From Alentia gelatinosa (lineage: Eukaryota; Annelida; Polychaeta; Phyllodocida; Polynoidae): a DNA stretch of 64,000 nt. Positions within the stretch are counted from its first letter, which is position 1; the number at the start of each line of letters is the position of its first letter. Below the pieces are notes generated by a model. That model was not told the DNA's origin, did no database searches, and worked only from the letters and a program-made list of their open reading frames with translations. The DNA lies in the NCBI GenBank assembly GCA_950022655.1, contig OX465583.1:67068652-67132651 (forward strand). The letters run 5' to 3'. A program made the position numbers and the translations under genes. Of the stretch, positions 33,317 through 43,537 are shown piece by piece.

Positions 33317-33454
33317 CTTGTAAGCGTTGTCATCGACTTTATTCCCTGACACGGCTGGGTTGTCGTAGTCTTCAGTCATCCATGACTGGTGAGGACTACA
33401 TCCATACAGGAACACATTTTTACGACGGGAATGACCATGATAGTCACAAAACAC
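33317..33454 (-). CDS. AGTPBP1: AGTPBP1 exon with third zinc-binding His (DYHGHS)
   Basis: Acceptor TTATTACAG|G, donor AAG|GTTTGT, phase 0, 46 codons. It encodes [20 protein letters not shown] and then [17 protein letters not shown]. The His after DY is the third zinc ligand of the M14D family. The GTTTGT donor is weaker than the others in this gene (no A at +3/+4 and T at +4), and an imperfect copy of it lies about 0.5 kb downstream in the intron. Confidence 0.97.
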
Positions 33455-33654
33455 CTGTAATAACAAATGTCATTTACAAAGTGTGAATGTACAGTACACA
33501 CGTTAACTCAGTAAAACCATACAGAGAGGTCCCTGGCCGCTACATATTACTAGACATTGAGGTTTTACACATGAATAGAAAATAAAGTATTTTCAGAGGG
33601 GTATTTTGTTTTACACATTTTTGTATCGTAATTTTTCATGTCTTGTAGGGGTTT

Positions 33655-33700
33655 CCTTGACTTGAAAAAGGCGACTTCAACGCCGAAACGTTGTATCTAT
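33655..33700 (+). other. Degenerate hammerhead-ribozyme-like motif
   Basis: The string TTGAAAAAGGCG (33662-33673), loop, then CGCCGAAAC (33681-33689) resembles a hammerhead core CTGANGA - stem II - GAAA, with two changes in the first core block. Stem II would be GGCG/CGCC. Such motifs are known in Penelope-like retroelements; an 'aataaa' follows at 33707. No Penelope RT is visible, so this is a possible relic of one. It lies in the intron between the exons at 33798 and 33317. Confidence 0.3.
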
Positions 33701-33797
33701 GTTCTACGAATAAAGCCTACCACAAACCGAATTTGGACAGCAGTCGAGTTGTACTTGATAAACCTACCAGTTTCCTTTAATGCTCAAGCAAACTTAC

Positions 33798-33927
33798 CAG
33801 TGGGACCTTGTTCATATACATGAGGTATTGCAGCAGCCCCTTCGTGTGGTATATCGTTGGATGGAGTTTCGGACATGGCTGCATCCAACGTCGATTCAAG
33901 TCCTCTGCCACTAACGAACACCGGTGT
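33798..33927 (-). CDS. AGTPBP1: AGTPBP1 exon with EDLNR substrate-binding motif
   Basis: Acceptor CCCCCAATCAG|A, donor CTG|GTAAGT, 130 nt. The first base completes a Thr codon with the upstream AC. It encodes [20 protein letters not shown] and then [20 protein letters not shown]. The Asn-Arg pair of EDLNR is the M14 motif that holds the substrate's C-terminal carboxylate (family knowledge). The overlapping 68-codon open frame in another frame is a shadow. Confidence 0.96.
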
Positions 33928-34002
33928 CTGATTGGGGGAAGAAACATAATGGTTGTAAGAAAGCGAGGTGTGATTTAAGGGTGTATTCATTCCACCAGGT
34001 TA

Positions 34003-34372
34003 CTGGAGAACTCGACTCGAAATGAACTCGACCCATAGTTATCAGGAGAACTTGACCCGTTTTGGAGAAAACGATTGGAGAACTCGCCCTGTTTCAGATA
34101 CTTATGACTAACTTAAGGAAAGGTCTGAAGAGTTAGGGATAGGGTTAGGGATACGGTTACGGTTAGGGATAAGGTTATAGTTAGGGATAGGGTTTTCTGT
34201 TTGTTTTCTTGCCCCAAAAGACCAAATTTGAAGCCATGATGACAGGCTTACTACTAAGTATAGTATATATCCACAGTTGAGACACTTGGAGTTAAAAAAA
34301 TTCAAAACGGCTCCAGTTCGGTACAGATCGAGTTTTTCACAGGTCGAGTTCCTTACGGGTCGAGTTCTCCAG
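34003..34372 (-). mobile_element. TA-flanked MITE with telomere-like core, copy 3
   Basis: Flanked by TA at 34001-34002 and 34373-34374, with ends CTGGAGAACTCGACTCG and CGGGTCGAGTTCTCCAG. The core on the plus strand is TTAGGG-like (about 34134-34195), so it is inserted in the opposite orientation to the copies at 8414 and 9494. The shorter core makes it 370 bp. It sits in an AGTPBP1 intron. Confidence 0.88.
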
Positions 34373-35464
34373 TATTCTTCCACTAGATAGGCCAGATTTT
34401 AACTTCCCCTAGCATCTTCCAAATATTTTTATAGAGAGGCCCATCTAACGCCAGCACCTGTATGGTGGCTGTATGGGCGTTGCCGGCAGGTAACACACAA
34501 AGGCTATTTTATCAGCTTTTAGCACGTTATGGTCATGCAGCTACCGTACAGGTGAGCAAATACTGTGTTCCACCACAGTGGAATATGCCTTTTAGTGCTT
34601 GTTTGTTTGTGGTTTAACATCCCAGGGGACCCTGAGGGTATGTCGGGACCATTAACGATCTAGGCTTTTCACTTTCGTAGACTTTTTCAAAAACGATCAA
34701 AGAGATTTGTCTCTCTCTAAAGCATGATGATATCTTTCTTCAAAATAGTTTCAAACTGTTTTTCAAGTACTTTCTTCTATTTTCTTGTACCCTTTTACAG
34801 TTCAGTAGGATATGCTGAACAGTGATGGGTACATTACATGCTTGGTATAATGGGGGATTTTCCCCTGGATTTCCTAGCTGGGTGGTAAAAGGATTATGCG
34901 GTTTGTTGTTCTATTTATAGCATCAGTTTGACAATATCTGATTGGTTCCGAATACTACGCACTAGACAGCCCTCTATTATCAATCACATAACAGTTATAA
35001 TATACTGTAGAGCACGAGCTTCCCCTGTAAAAGACTAATGTCATATCAAAAGCTCTTGGTGATAATCTTGAAATGTCCAGAAAAGTATTCGGGTTATTTA
35101 AATTTTAAGATCCTGCTCGTAGAAAACCCTCGTGAGAGAGGGAAAAGAGAAGCTGGTGTACAAAATGATTTCATTCACAGTGAACCTACTTCAAACAAAC
35201 CAATTGTATTCTAAGTGTAAATATTCTTGACAGAAATGCTGAAAATTGAGAAATGTACATTTACGTGTACAGGGATGAAAGTTGGGAGTGAGCAAACAAT
35301 CTGAAATCATAATTTTGAAGAAAAAAAAAGAAGTGTTTTGGTCTACGTAAGCCATAGAAGTGTGATGAATTCAAGTAGAAATCTCACCCCTACACATTTA
35401 CCGAGGTGAGAGTGCTTCTCACACCACATAGACATGGTATGAGGATTGGCCTTTGTTATAGCAG

Positions 35465-35545
35465 TAAATCTACCACTGCTGGGGATGAGACTCGAACCCA
35501 CGAAGTCCTACTTATAACCTTGGGGCTACAAGTCCCCACTCCCAA
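35465..35545 (-). mobile_element. tRNA-derived SINE head 2
   Basis: On the minus strand, box-A-like TAGCCCCAAGG is followed 19 bp later by a clear box B, GGTTCGAGTCT. The spacing is too short and the arms do not close, so it is not a functional tRNA. The interior 'ggatgagactcgaacccacg' is the usual reverse view of a tRNA T-arm. It is unrelated in sequence to the candidate at 17757 beyond the promoter boxes. Confidence 0.5.
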
Positions 35546-35689
35546 ATATTGCTGAATTTTTAAGTTTCATCAAATTATGAACGAAAATCGCGAAATTAAA
35601 AAAATCTTGAAAATTCAGCAAACTTGCATCCCTGCATAAAGAAGATCTAGAGAAATTTAAAAATGTCTGATATCGTGAAGGTCACCTAC

Positions 35690-35798
35690 GTTCCGTTGAT
35701 GACGCCGTCCGGGTTCAGCATGGGGATTATCTTGAAGATGTAGGCTTCTCGTAGCGCGTGCGCCAGCGGGTCGTTACTCAGCAGGTACTGGATGGTGC
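35690..35798 (-). CDS. AGTPBP1: AGTPBP1 exon: LNPDGVING segment
   Basis: Acceptor TTTTCACCAG|GC, donor AC|GTAGGT (phase 2). It encodes (G)[20 protein letters not shown] and [15 protein letters not shown]. The 'P-M-L-N-P-D-G-V' strand is a hallmark of the M14D catalytic core, next to the zinc site. An alternative GT nine bases later would read a TAG in frame, which decides the donor. The exon is GC-rich in a poor background. Confidence 0.96.
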
Positions 35799-36607
35799 CT
35801 GGTGAAAACAAAATCAAGAGTTTAAATAGATGTAGACAATGGATAGTGGAAATAGGCAGAGTTAAAAAAGGTTTTACACAAAATAGGCATCATCAGGCAT
35901 CATGATATAATCATCAGGCATCATGATATAGTTCTAAAATAAACTGATACACTTTTTGGTATCAATCTGGTGTGGCTTCAAGGTGACCGACTATTGAGGC
36001 TCAACAGGGGGGGGGGGGGGGGGGTTCGGGGGGAGGGCTTCCTACTGTGGACACCTGTACTTCTACCAACACAAAGGGGCAGGAGGGGGCGGGGGCAGAG
36101 GGTATTTTCTCTGATATACACCGGGTGTGAAATACAGCCAAGACGCGTCTGTCGTATATTAGGCCTGGGCATATATAAATGAATACAAGTCAATATTCAG
36201 CCAATACATGCACTTCCGTGATGGCGTATATATGCCTAAAACGGTGGTTTTCGTGCAGTGTCAATACCGGAGATTGAGAGCCGATCCACCGGGAACTTGG
36301 TAAAACCCGGTCTCCAGCCAGTCGCAGAAGTGCAGCAGCGGCGCCGACCAAAGTAAGATCAAGGGAAGAACCAAGGGGCAAGAACTATCGGAGAACGGGA
36401 GGAGATAGGTTAAGATTGCTCAGTGACCATGAATTGCTGCAATGGAGCACCACCTTTAATCATATAAAGTTTCTAAATTAGTTTTTTATAAGTTGAAGAT
36501 GGGGCTTTGCCACAGGCGTAAGGTTGAAAATCAACTGAAAAGTGTAAATGTATAAAGCCTGTAAATAATAAATGTCCATAATCAGGGATTTGAGTGAGTT
36601 TGTGTAC
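35799..36607 (-). other. AGTPBP1 intron with (G)n tract
   Basis: A run of about 18 G on the plus strand starts at 36007. Sequence near 36225-36260 ('ggtggttttcgtgcagtg') is also found at about 44902, so it is a repeat fragment. No exon is present. Confidence 0.55.
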
Positions 36608-36679
36608 CTTTCATGACCCAGCTGGCGTTACTCTCTCCGGGGTGAACTCGAGACGAGAGGAAGATATACTGACGGTTTT
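36608..36679 (-). CDS. AGTPBP1: AGTPBP1 exon with HPGE zinc motif
   Basis: A 72-nt exon, acceptor TTTTCCTTCAG|AA, donor G|GTACAC (phase 1). It encodes (K)[19 protein letters not shown] + WVMK. His and Glu of HPGE are two of the three zinc ligands of the metallocarboxypeptidase. The first codon is split: A from the upstream exon plus AA here gives Lys. The motif is intact. Confidence 0.97.
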
Positions 36680-37173
36680 CTGAAGGAAAAAAAATCAACA
36701 TATAATCACATCATCAAATCACATCTCAAATTGTATCCAATAAAAATATCACAAAACTGAATGAGTTTTAATCTTGGCCACCGTATGCGACAACTGGAAT
36801 TTGGCGCAGTGATTTCACGAGGAGGAGTATGATATTGAGAAACCTTTGTTTGCTCGAGAACACTCAGAACTAAATTTGAAACTGGTGCTGCCATCTGGTT
36901 TCATGAAAATATAGCAGTTTCCCATAGACACCAATAGTTCAGCATTTACCTTCTTCAGATGGCCTTCCCATAGAAATTAGCACCATTACCCGGTACATGC
37001 CTTTTTTCTGCATTTTCTATTACCTGATATATGAAACTTATTTTATCCAAAGTTATTTACAAAAATCAATAGAATTTAGAAATCACCCTACTACCAACAT
37101 TTGTATCCTAATCATGGCCTTTCCAATAAAAGTAGTATAATAAAGTATATAACGTTGAAGCTGTGTAACGTAC
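36680..37173 (-). other. AGTPBP1 intron with MITE B fragment
   Basis: Positions 36752-36835 carry one end of MITE family B ('gaatgagttttaatcttggc', 'gtgatttcacgaggagg'). The rest is plain AT-rich intron. Confidence 0.6.
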
Positions 37174-37327
37174 TGATTTGGTCGATGCCCTCGCGGTCGT
37201 AGGAGGGCGGGTGGTTGGTGATGGTGAGTAAAGGCACACGATTGCCACTGATACTTTTGCACATGGTTTGGTTCTTCAGGTAGATCTGAGAGCTGTCGTA
37301 CATCTGCTCCAGACTAAACAGGTGCGC
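37174..37327 (-). CDS. AGTPBP1: AGTPBP1 exon: start of the catalytic domain
   Basis: Acceptor TTTCATTCCAG|G, donor A|GTACGT (phase 1), 154 nt. It encodes AHLFSLEQMYDSSQIYLKNQ, then TMCKSISGNRVPLLTITNHP, then PSYDREGIDQI. This is the junction from the CCP N-domain into the first strands of the peptidase fold (G-N-x-x-P-L-L-T-I-T). GTACGT is a slightly unusual donor, but it is the only one that keeps the frame with the following exon. Confidence 0.95.
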
Positions 37328-39089
37328 CTGGAATGAAAGGACACAATGCGTGAGTATCTGAGATGATGACCTTATTCTTCATCCTTCCCCTAATATAAAA
37401 TCCCATAGGCTTAACATTGAGTTTCCGTATGCCACGCTGACTGGCATACAGAGTTTTATATGCCACTAGTAGCATACAGAATTGTTATCATGTAACATTC
37501 CCAAATTCAGGAGACGGGAAAGGATAAAATAAAAAACCTGATTCCTTTCAATCGTGGCCACTGCATTCCACTCCTAGAGTTTTGGCTCCGGACTTCACTC
37601 GGCTTCGCCTCATGAAGTCACTATGCCAAACTCTAGTCGTGGCATACTGTGGCCACGATTAAAACTCATCCAGTTTTACGATAGTACTCTGTTGTAGAAC
37701 TCCTGGTTCAAGTAGCAACTAGTTTATAGTTATATATTTTTTCATGGCATCGGCTTGCCATAGAGGTGTTACTGCCACGTCTAAATAATCTTTAGTTTAA
37801 AGTTCCCGATGCGAACACTGTGTCCGACTGAAGCCTATTGCAAAGCACCAGATTATTAACATTCTGTATACATGTATTATTAACTTACTTAGAAAAATAA
37901 ATTCTGGTTAAAGATGGTAGGGCCACATCTTTATAAATTAGAGAAAAATTATATCATTTTCGATGGGAAATCACCTTACAGACCGCAAACCTGCCCAAGT
38001 TTCTGGTGCTGCAAATATGGGAAGCTACTTCTTCTTTCTTTCTTTCTTTTTATTTCAGAAAATCATCTCTCATTGAGATACATGTACAATCGAAGACGTA
38101 CATAGGCAGTTGAGACCATGGAGGACATTCAATCTATAAATAGATTCCGCTGTACACCCTGAAGAATGCAAGACTACTTTGTTAGCAGCCGAAACTAGTA
38201 GATAACCACACAGGTGGTCTCTGAATGTAATGAAAGGTTTGAAACATTAAAAAGTTCTGACATCCAACAATTTATGCTGGACGTTTGGTTGGTTTGTGGC
38301 ATCTTCTCCAACACAATCTATATATAAGTCAATAGAATATTAGAAAATAACGAGAAGATAGAAAATAACGAGAAGACAGAATAAACTTGTCTTCTGATAC
38401 TCATTGGTACCCTAACTCATATGCATCTTCATTGTAATGACTCGCGAATTTCTTATTTTTGTTGTTTTTTGTTTGTTTTTTTGTAAAGATGAACATTATG
38501 TATTTGTTTTCTTGCGCTCTATATGCACTTCTTGTATTATGCCTCGAAACCGCTATCCACAAATATCTTGTGCTGGTCAAATATGTAAACCAGTGACACT
38601 AATTGTACTGAACTCGATTACAGCCTAAATAAACGATTTAAAAAAAAAAGAAGTGCATGAATGAGATCTCATAAGATGAAAGAGACAGTAAGACCGGCAA
38701 CCATGTACGTTTGTGATTATAGAAAAGTATCTAAGTGACCCTTGAATGAGACATTGGTGGAACAGTTTTGACCTTCCAATGTATATTAAATCAGAGTTGC
38801 CAGTTGGGGTCGGGAATTTTTTTTTAAATATTTTGTATCCAAATACAGCGTTTACGTATTAGATATGCATTAAAGTGGGAAATCAAGGGAAAGCGCAGAT
38901 TTTTACATAGGTCAGTGGGGAGGTTCAGTGGGGGATCATGGGCTGTGGTTGAATTGGGTAATTTAGCAGTTGGTATATCAATATTACATGAGGAATTACA
39001 TTTCATTCCGAAAAAGAAAACATGAATTCCAATGGAAACATTGAAAACTGGCATCCCAGTATTATTAATAGGGGAGGTGGGGGTATTAC
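37328..39089 (-). other. AGTPBP1 intron with a MITE and an AATAAA/poly(A) insertion
   Basis: Includes MITE family B at 37378-37686. At 38627-38650 the plus strand reads 'aaataaacg' followed by a poly(A) tract of about 10 ('ttaaaaaaaaaagaa'), which looks like the 3' end of a retroposed sequence. No coding part is recognised upstream of it. Confidence 0.5.
37378..37686 (+). mobile_element. MITE family B, copy 2
   Basis: A ~309-bp copy starting near 'tcatccttcccctaatataa' and ending 'atccagttttacgatagta'. Inside are two near-palindromes, 'cgtatgccacgctgactggc' + 'atac' and 'tatgccactagtagcata'. Same orientation as the copy at 49286 and reverse of 9007. It lacks any coding frame. Confidence 0.85.
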
Positions 39090-39322
39090 CTGCAGCATGG
39101 TGTAGGTGTAGGGGTAGTGGTAGGCCAGGTAGATAACGTCACAGTTGTGTTTGAAGTTGAGCGTGAAGGTGGCTGTGTAGTAGGACTTGCCACGTACGCC
39201 GCCCGTCGTCATCGTACTGCGGATGAAGTGGTTCTTGTAGTAGCAGATCTCCGTCCCGGCCCGGATCCAGTGAGGACGACCCCGCATCGCCTCCGCCACC
39301 GAGAACATCACAGGCCGCATTC
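39090..39322 (-). CDS. AGTPBP1: AGTPBP1 exon: end of the CCP N-domain (YKNHF, YHYPYTY)
   Basis: Acceptor TCCACCAG|GA, donor CAG|GTAATA, 233 nt entering in phase 1. It encodes [20 protein letters not shown], then [36 protein letters not shown] and ending [30 protein letters not shown] and YHYPYTY are signature stretches of the domain that precedes the catalytic core in CCPs. Upstream of the acceptor the same reading frame stays open for over 1 kb through the 81-bp minisatellite; that part is intronic. Confidence 0.97.
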
Positions 39323-39344
39323 CTGGTGGACAATCAGTCTCGGC

Positions 39345-40408
39345 ATTTATTATCCACCTAATACAGGGTGTCCATAGTGAACCTATACGAACTCTGTATG
39401 GATATACCCAGCACATACCAATATGTTGTATTATCCACCTAATACAGGGTGTCCATAGTGAACCTATAGGAACTCTGTATGGATATACCCAGCACATACC
39501 AATATGTTGTATTATCCACCTAATACAGGGTGTCCATAGTGAACCTAAAGGAACTCTGTATGGATATACCCAGCACATACCAATATTTTGTATTATCCAC
39601 CTAATACAGGGTGTCCCTAGTGAACCTATAGGAATTCTGTATGGATATACCCAGCACATACAGATATGTTGTATTATCCACCTAATACAGGGTGTCCATA
39701 GTGAACCTATAGGAACTCTGTATGGATATACCCAGCACATACCAATATGTTGTATTATCCACCTAATACAGGGTGTCCATAGTGAACCTAAAGGAACTCT
39801 GTCTGGATATACCCAGCACATACCAATATTTTGTATTATCCACCTAATACAGGGTGTCCCTAGTGAACCTATAGGAATTCTGTATGGATATACCCAGCAC
39901 ATACAGATATGTTGTATTATCCACCTAATACAGGGTGTCCATAGTGAACCTATAGGAACTCTGTATGGATATATCCAGCACATACAGATATGTTGTATTA
40001 TCCACCTAATACAGGGTGTCCATAGTGAACCTATAGGAACTCTGTATGGACATGCCCAGCACATACCAATATGTTGTATTATCCACCTAATACAGGGTGT
40101 CCATAGTGAACCTATAGGAACTCTGTATGGATATACCTGGCACATATAGATATGTTGTATTATCCACCTAATACAGGGTGTCCATAGTGAACCTATAGGA
40201 ACTCTGTATGGATATACCCAGCACATACCAATATGTTGTATTATCCACCTAATACAGAGTGTCGATAGTGAACCTATAGGAACTCTGTATGGATATACCC
40301 AGCACATACCAATATGTTGTATTATCCACCTAATACAGGGTGTCCATATTGAACCTATAGGAACTCTGTATAGACATACGTGGCACATACAAATAAGTTA
40401 TATCATCC
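39345..40408. repeat. 81-bp minisatellite, 13 units, intronic
   Basis: The unit includes 'tattatccacctaatacagg' + 'gtgtccatagtgaacctata' + 'ggaactctgtatggatatac' + 'ccagcacataccaatatgtt' + 'g'. Thirteen copies plus a partial one occur with few differences. A three-unit higher-order pattern (about 243 bp) is visible: the variant with 'cctagtgaacctataggaat' and 'cagatatgttg' recurs at about 39600 and 39845. 81 is a multiple of three and the minus strand has no stop in one frame, so an open frame of 461 codons spans it and runs into the exon at 39090. Confidence 0.96.
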
Positions 40409-40551
40409 ACAATAGGGATTGACTATTTAGGGTTATCAGTTTAGATCAGGTCCAAAAGTAAAAACATTTTTCATGCAGAATTTACTTCCTTAACGGTCTG
40501 TCGTACTGGAGCCTGCGGAGATGGGAGTGGCTTCCCCTAAGTTACTACAGT

Positions 40552-41333
40552 CTAAAGGGGTTCTTCCATCAACTAGGCCTTCGATAGGCAGCCAGGCTGG
40601 CCGACCCCACTGGCGCTGGGCCACTGGCCGGCTGGAAATGTGCAATGTGTCTGAGCTCTTCCACCAACTACCTCTGGACAGCCGACGGCCACACGGGGCC
40701 ACATGGAGCCTGGCTGGCACCCAAGGAGCACTCCCACTAACCCGGACAGTCCACTGGCATCGCCCAAGGTGATTCTACTGCTGCACCGTCTAGTGGACAT
40801 TGATCACAAACATGCTAATCAAGATTGCCGTTCTTTCGGTAGGGGACGTGCCGAGCACGCCACCGCACACTGTGCAGCTCTAGCTGTGCAAAACCCGGTT
40901 CTTGACAGAGGCAGAGTGCTGCCATGTTGTGATTGTACGGTAACAATGGGTGATCGACAGTTTTCCACTGAATACTGCAGCTAAACGAATATCAAAGGTT
41001 AATAATGATAAAGGTTGATGTTATGAATGTGTATAGCAGACTCTGGTGCTAAAATTTTGACCAAACTGTCCAAACTTTCAACCTATGCTCACGGGTTTGC
41101 AGTTCTCGAGTATTGCTGGGGTTTTTTGCGGGTGTCACCCTTTCATGTTGACCGCGTTCATTGAGAAACATGCAGGGAGCAGTCAACAAGGAAGCATCAA
41201 ACCTATCAGCCAGCAGATCCCCTTCCACGCTCTTCCACCAAGCTGGTCAATGCCTGCAAAAGGCCAAATCTGCCGGCTACCCTGTAAAGCCCCTGGCTGG
41301 GACCAGTGCCCGGTTGATGGAACAGCCCCGTAG
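40552..41333. mobile_element. TIR element family I, copy (782 bp)
   Basis: Inverted ends 'ctaaaggggttcttccatca' and 'gttgatggaacagccccgta'. The interior shares 'caggctggccgacc', 'ctgtgcagctctagctgtgc' and 'tgttatgaatgtgtatagca' with the copies at 45572 and 51582. No transposase is recognised. It lies in the same AGTPBP1 intron as the 81-bp minisatellite. Confidence 0.75.
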
Positions 41334-41372
41334 ATAAAAGACTTGGTAATTCGATGACAGAAGCTGACTCAC

Positions 41373-41529
41373 CAAAATTGAACTGGCTGTTGAGTTTCTC
41401 ACAGTTGACGATGTTGAAGCGGTACGGCATGCCAGCCTCCATGTGACTGACCTCGAAGTAGAACCACTGGTGGTGGTGGTTGGTGTTCACGTCGGGGTTC
41501 AGGATCAGGTCGTATTCATACTTACGCAC
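41373..41529 (-). CDS. AGTPBP1: AGTPBP1 exon: CCP N-domain ([16 protein letters not shown])
   Basis: Acceptor GTGTTGCAG|G, donor G|GTGAGT (phase 1), 157 nt. It encodes [20 protein letters not shown], then [20 protein letters not shown] and [12 protein letters not shown]. 'YDLIL..D.N...H.QWFYF.V' is among the most conserved stretches in the CCP family. The local sequence is GC-richer than the flanking intron. Confidence 0.97.
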
Positions 41530-42377
41530 CTGCAACACACAACACATTGGGCCTTTCTTTATACAGAGATGTCAGTTGGGGGTCAGAAAAAAATGTGGAA
41601 ATATGTTTCAGGTGGAATTTACTGCCTCAGAGAGACAATATGAGAAAATATGGAAAACGCATCTTTACTGACAATGAGATGGGGCTGGGGAGTGTGAGGA
41701 GATTTGGACCAATTTGAGGATACAAGGATTCACTCTTCTCAGAGAGAACGCACAAGAATGCCTGCCGACCCACTGCGAACCCGGCCTATATATATGCCGA
41801 GTTACATAAACCCGGGCTCTCCCGTGCCACTCGCGTGTGCGGCTTCACCTAGAATCACTACACAGCGGGGACTGAGATCCCGCGCCCTCTTTCGAAGAGC
41901 GAAAGAACCATCGCTAGACTGACCCGACCCCTACCTTTACAACCAAGACATGAAGGCTGGTCTGCATTAGATTGGCATCCAACCCCTGTCTACACTGAGC
42001 TACGACATAGGGGTTGGTCGGGTTAAATCAAATGCGGTATCCCCTTGTGTTCGCCTCAAACCAAGTAGTTTTGTTCTATGTAAGCTCTAAAAGCAGAAAT
42101 ACTCAATAGGAAGTATTCATTGCTTAACAAATTGATAATGAAATTTAGCTTTATGATGGTTCTATTCTCAAAAATACTCAAGATAGGAAATAACAAAATG
42201 GTAAAATGGCTTTGAGGTTATGACTAAACGCACTCTTCAAGCAGTATGAAAGATCTGGCTGGAGAATAATAAATAGGTCCCGCTACTGGGTCAAGGCGGC
42301 CACTTATTTAACCGAACCAGAGCTAAATTTGTGTAGCTCTGGTTGCCAGTGTAGGTCTACATGAAATGTTATCTTAC
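41530..42377 (-). other. AGTPBP1 intron
   Basis: Contains, at about 41560-41700, a dispersed repeat ('gtggaatttactgcctcaga' + 'gagac') that is also found around 51520-51580 and 57170-57230, and a fragment related to the hairpin at 12546 (about 42290-42355). No exon. Confidence 0.6.
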
Positions 42378-42459
42378 CTGTATCGCCTTTCTAAGGTTTC
42401 CAGACTCAAACTGGGAGTTGAACTTAAGATGGTTACAGGTTTCATCTCTCTTCCCAACT
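42378..42459 (-). CDS. AGTPBP1: AGTPBP1 exon: LKFNSQFESGNLRKAIQ
   Basis: 82 nt, acceptor TTTTCTTGCAG|A, donor CAG|GTAAGA. The first base completes an Arg codon with AG from upstream. It encodes VGKRDETCNHLKFNSQFESG and NLRKAIQ. 'L.F.S.FESGNLRKA' is the classic start of the CCP N-domain. The frame then continues directly into the exon at 41373. Confidence 0.97.
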
Positions 42460-42947
42460 CTGCAAGAAAAGGGCCATTTTAATCCTGTCATGTGTTTCTG
42501 TAGTCAACTCTTCATCAATACTATAGGAGGAATTCAAAAACAAGGATGGTGACCTATGATTTTAAAAATTCAAATGTGAAGTACACTGTATTTTTTATAT
42601 TCTGCGAAATTTTGAAGAAAATTACATGGGTTTTACAATGTGTAAAACTACTTTTAAGAATTTCTAAATATTCTATAATAATATTATCATCATTTTAATT
42701 TCTAAGTAAATAAATAGCATGGTGACTCCCATTTACAGAGTTAGATATGTATTCTTCAACACCTGAACATCATCACATCGAACTTTCAAAAAATTGACAT
42801 GGATTTTAATTTTCAAGGCAAATTGTCCGATAAGCCTTTAATCATATGTGAAATATTTTATTATATACCCATGACGTATATATCATAAATATGCACCGTT
42901 TCGCCATATGACTTAAAAGTATTATACAGAACAGGGTTCCGTACCAC

Positions 42948-43112
42948 AGTGTACTGAACATGTTGACCACATGTTGCTACGTGTACTGCGCATGTTGCCA
43001 CATGTTGCTACGTGTACTGCGCATGTTGCCACATGTTGCTATGTGTACTGCACATGTTGACCACATATTGCTAAATATATTGAATGCATTGGCCAAACGT
43101 TGATACATGTAT
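42948..43112. repeat. 32-bp minisatellite, ~5 units
   Basis: Unit 'gtgtactgcgcatgttgcca' + 'catgttgctac', five units with increasing divergence to the right ('atatattgaatgcattggcc'). Confidence 0.88.
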
Positions 43113-43229
43113 TGAACATATTGAAATACAAGTATCACGGTGTATTGGCATTGTTATATGATCATTGGAGTGTCAACATCGACTGAATTATGATTATTAT
43201 GGTAAGTTTCGGTTAAATTTCATCATTTG

Positions 43230-43389
43230 CGGGTATATAATAAATATAGAACGCCCTACCATGCTTTTCGAGGTACAAAACTTGATGAAAATTGATGATT
43301 GATACGGAACTTGACGTAAACGTCTCGTTCCATATTTACCATCAATTTTCATCTTGTTTTGCACCTTTTACTATATACCCATGCCGTAT
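43230..43389. mobile_element. Hairpin element family C, copy 2 (right end replaced)
   Basis: Begins 'gcgggtatataataaatata' + 'gaacgccctaccatgc', like copy 3. Arms 'aaacttgatgaaaattgatg' and 'catcaattttcatcttgttt' are inverted around 'aacgtctcgttcc'. The right arm stops at 'gcacctttta' and is followed by a different repeat, so this copy is truncated. Confidence 0.75.
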
Positions 43390-43537
43390 ATACTGTAAAT
43401 ATGCACCGTTTCGGCATATGACGTAAAAATACTGTACGGACCGCCGGTCCGTACATTAAAATACGGACCACCTGGCCATACACATTTATTAAAAAAATTG
43501 AAATTGATTTTTTTTAAATTGATTTTTTTTAAAATTT

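Larger units (their letters stand above)
33928..35689 (-). other. AGTPBP1 intron with telomere-core MITE and a SINE head
   Basis: Contains the MITE at 34003-34372 and a tRNA-like SINE head near 35470-35545, both listed. The remainder (about 34380-35380) is AT-rich with no recognisable element or exon. Confidence 0.6.

Noticed and set aside
35465..35545. Functional tRNA gene
   Set aside because: Box B is good, but the box spacing is too short and no acceptor or anticodon stem forms; treated as a SINE head.
39003..40388. 461-codon minus-strand protein
   Set aside because: Only the last part (39090-39322) is a real exon; the rest is the intronic 81-bp repeat read in frame. Kept as a finding, not as a gene.
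41704..41922. Possible tRNA or rRNA fragment in the GC-rich patch near 41760-41930
   Set aside because: No box A/B pair and no cloverleaf could be drawn; no familiar rRNA core sequence.
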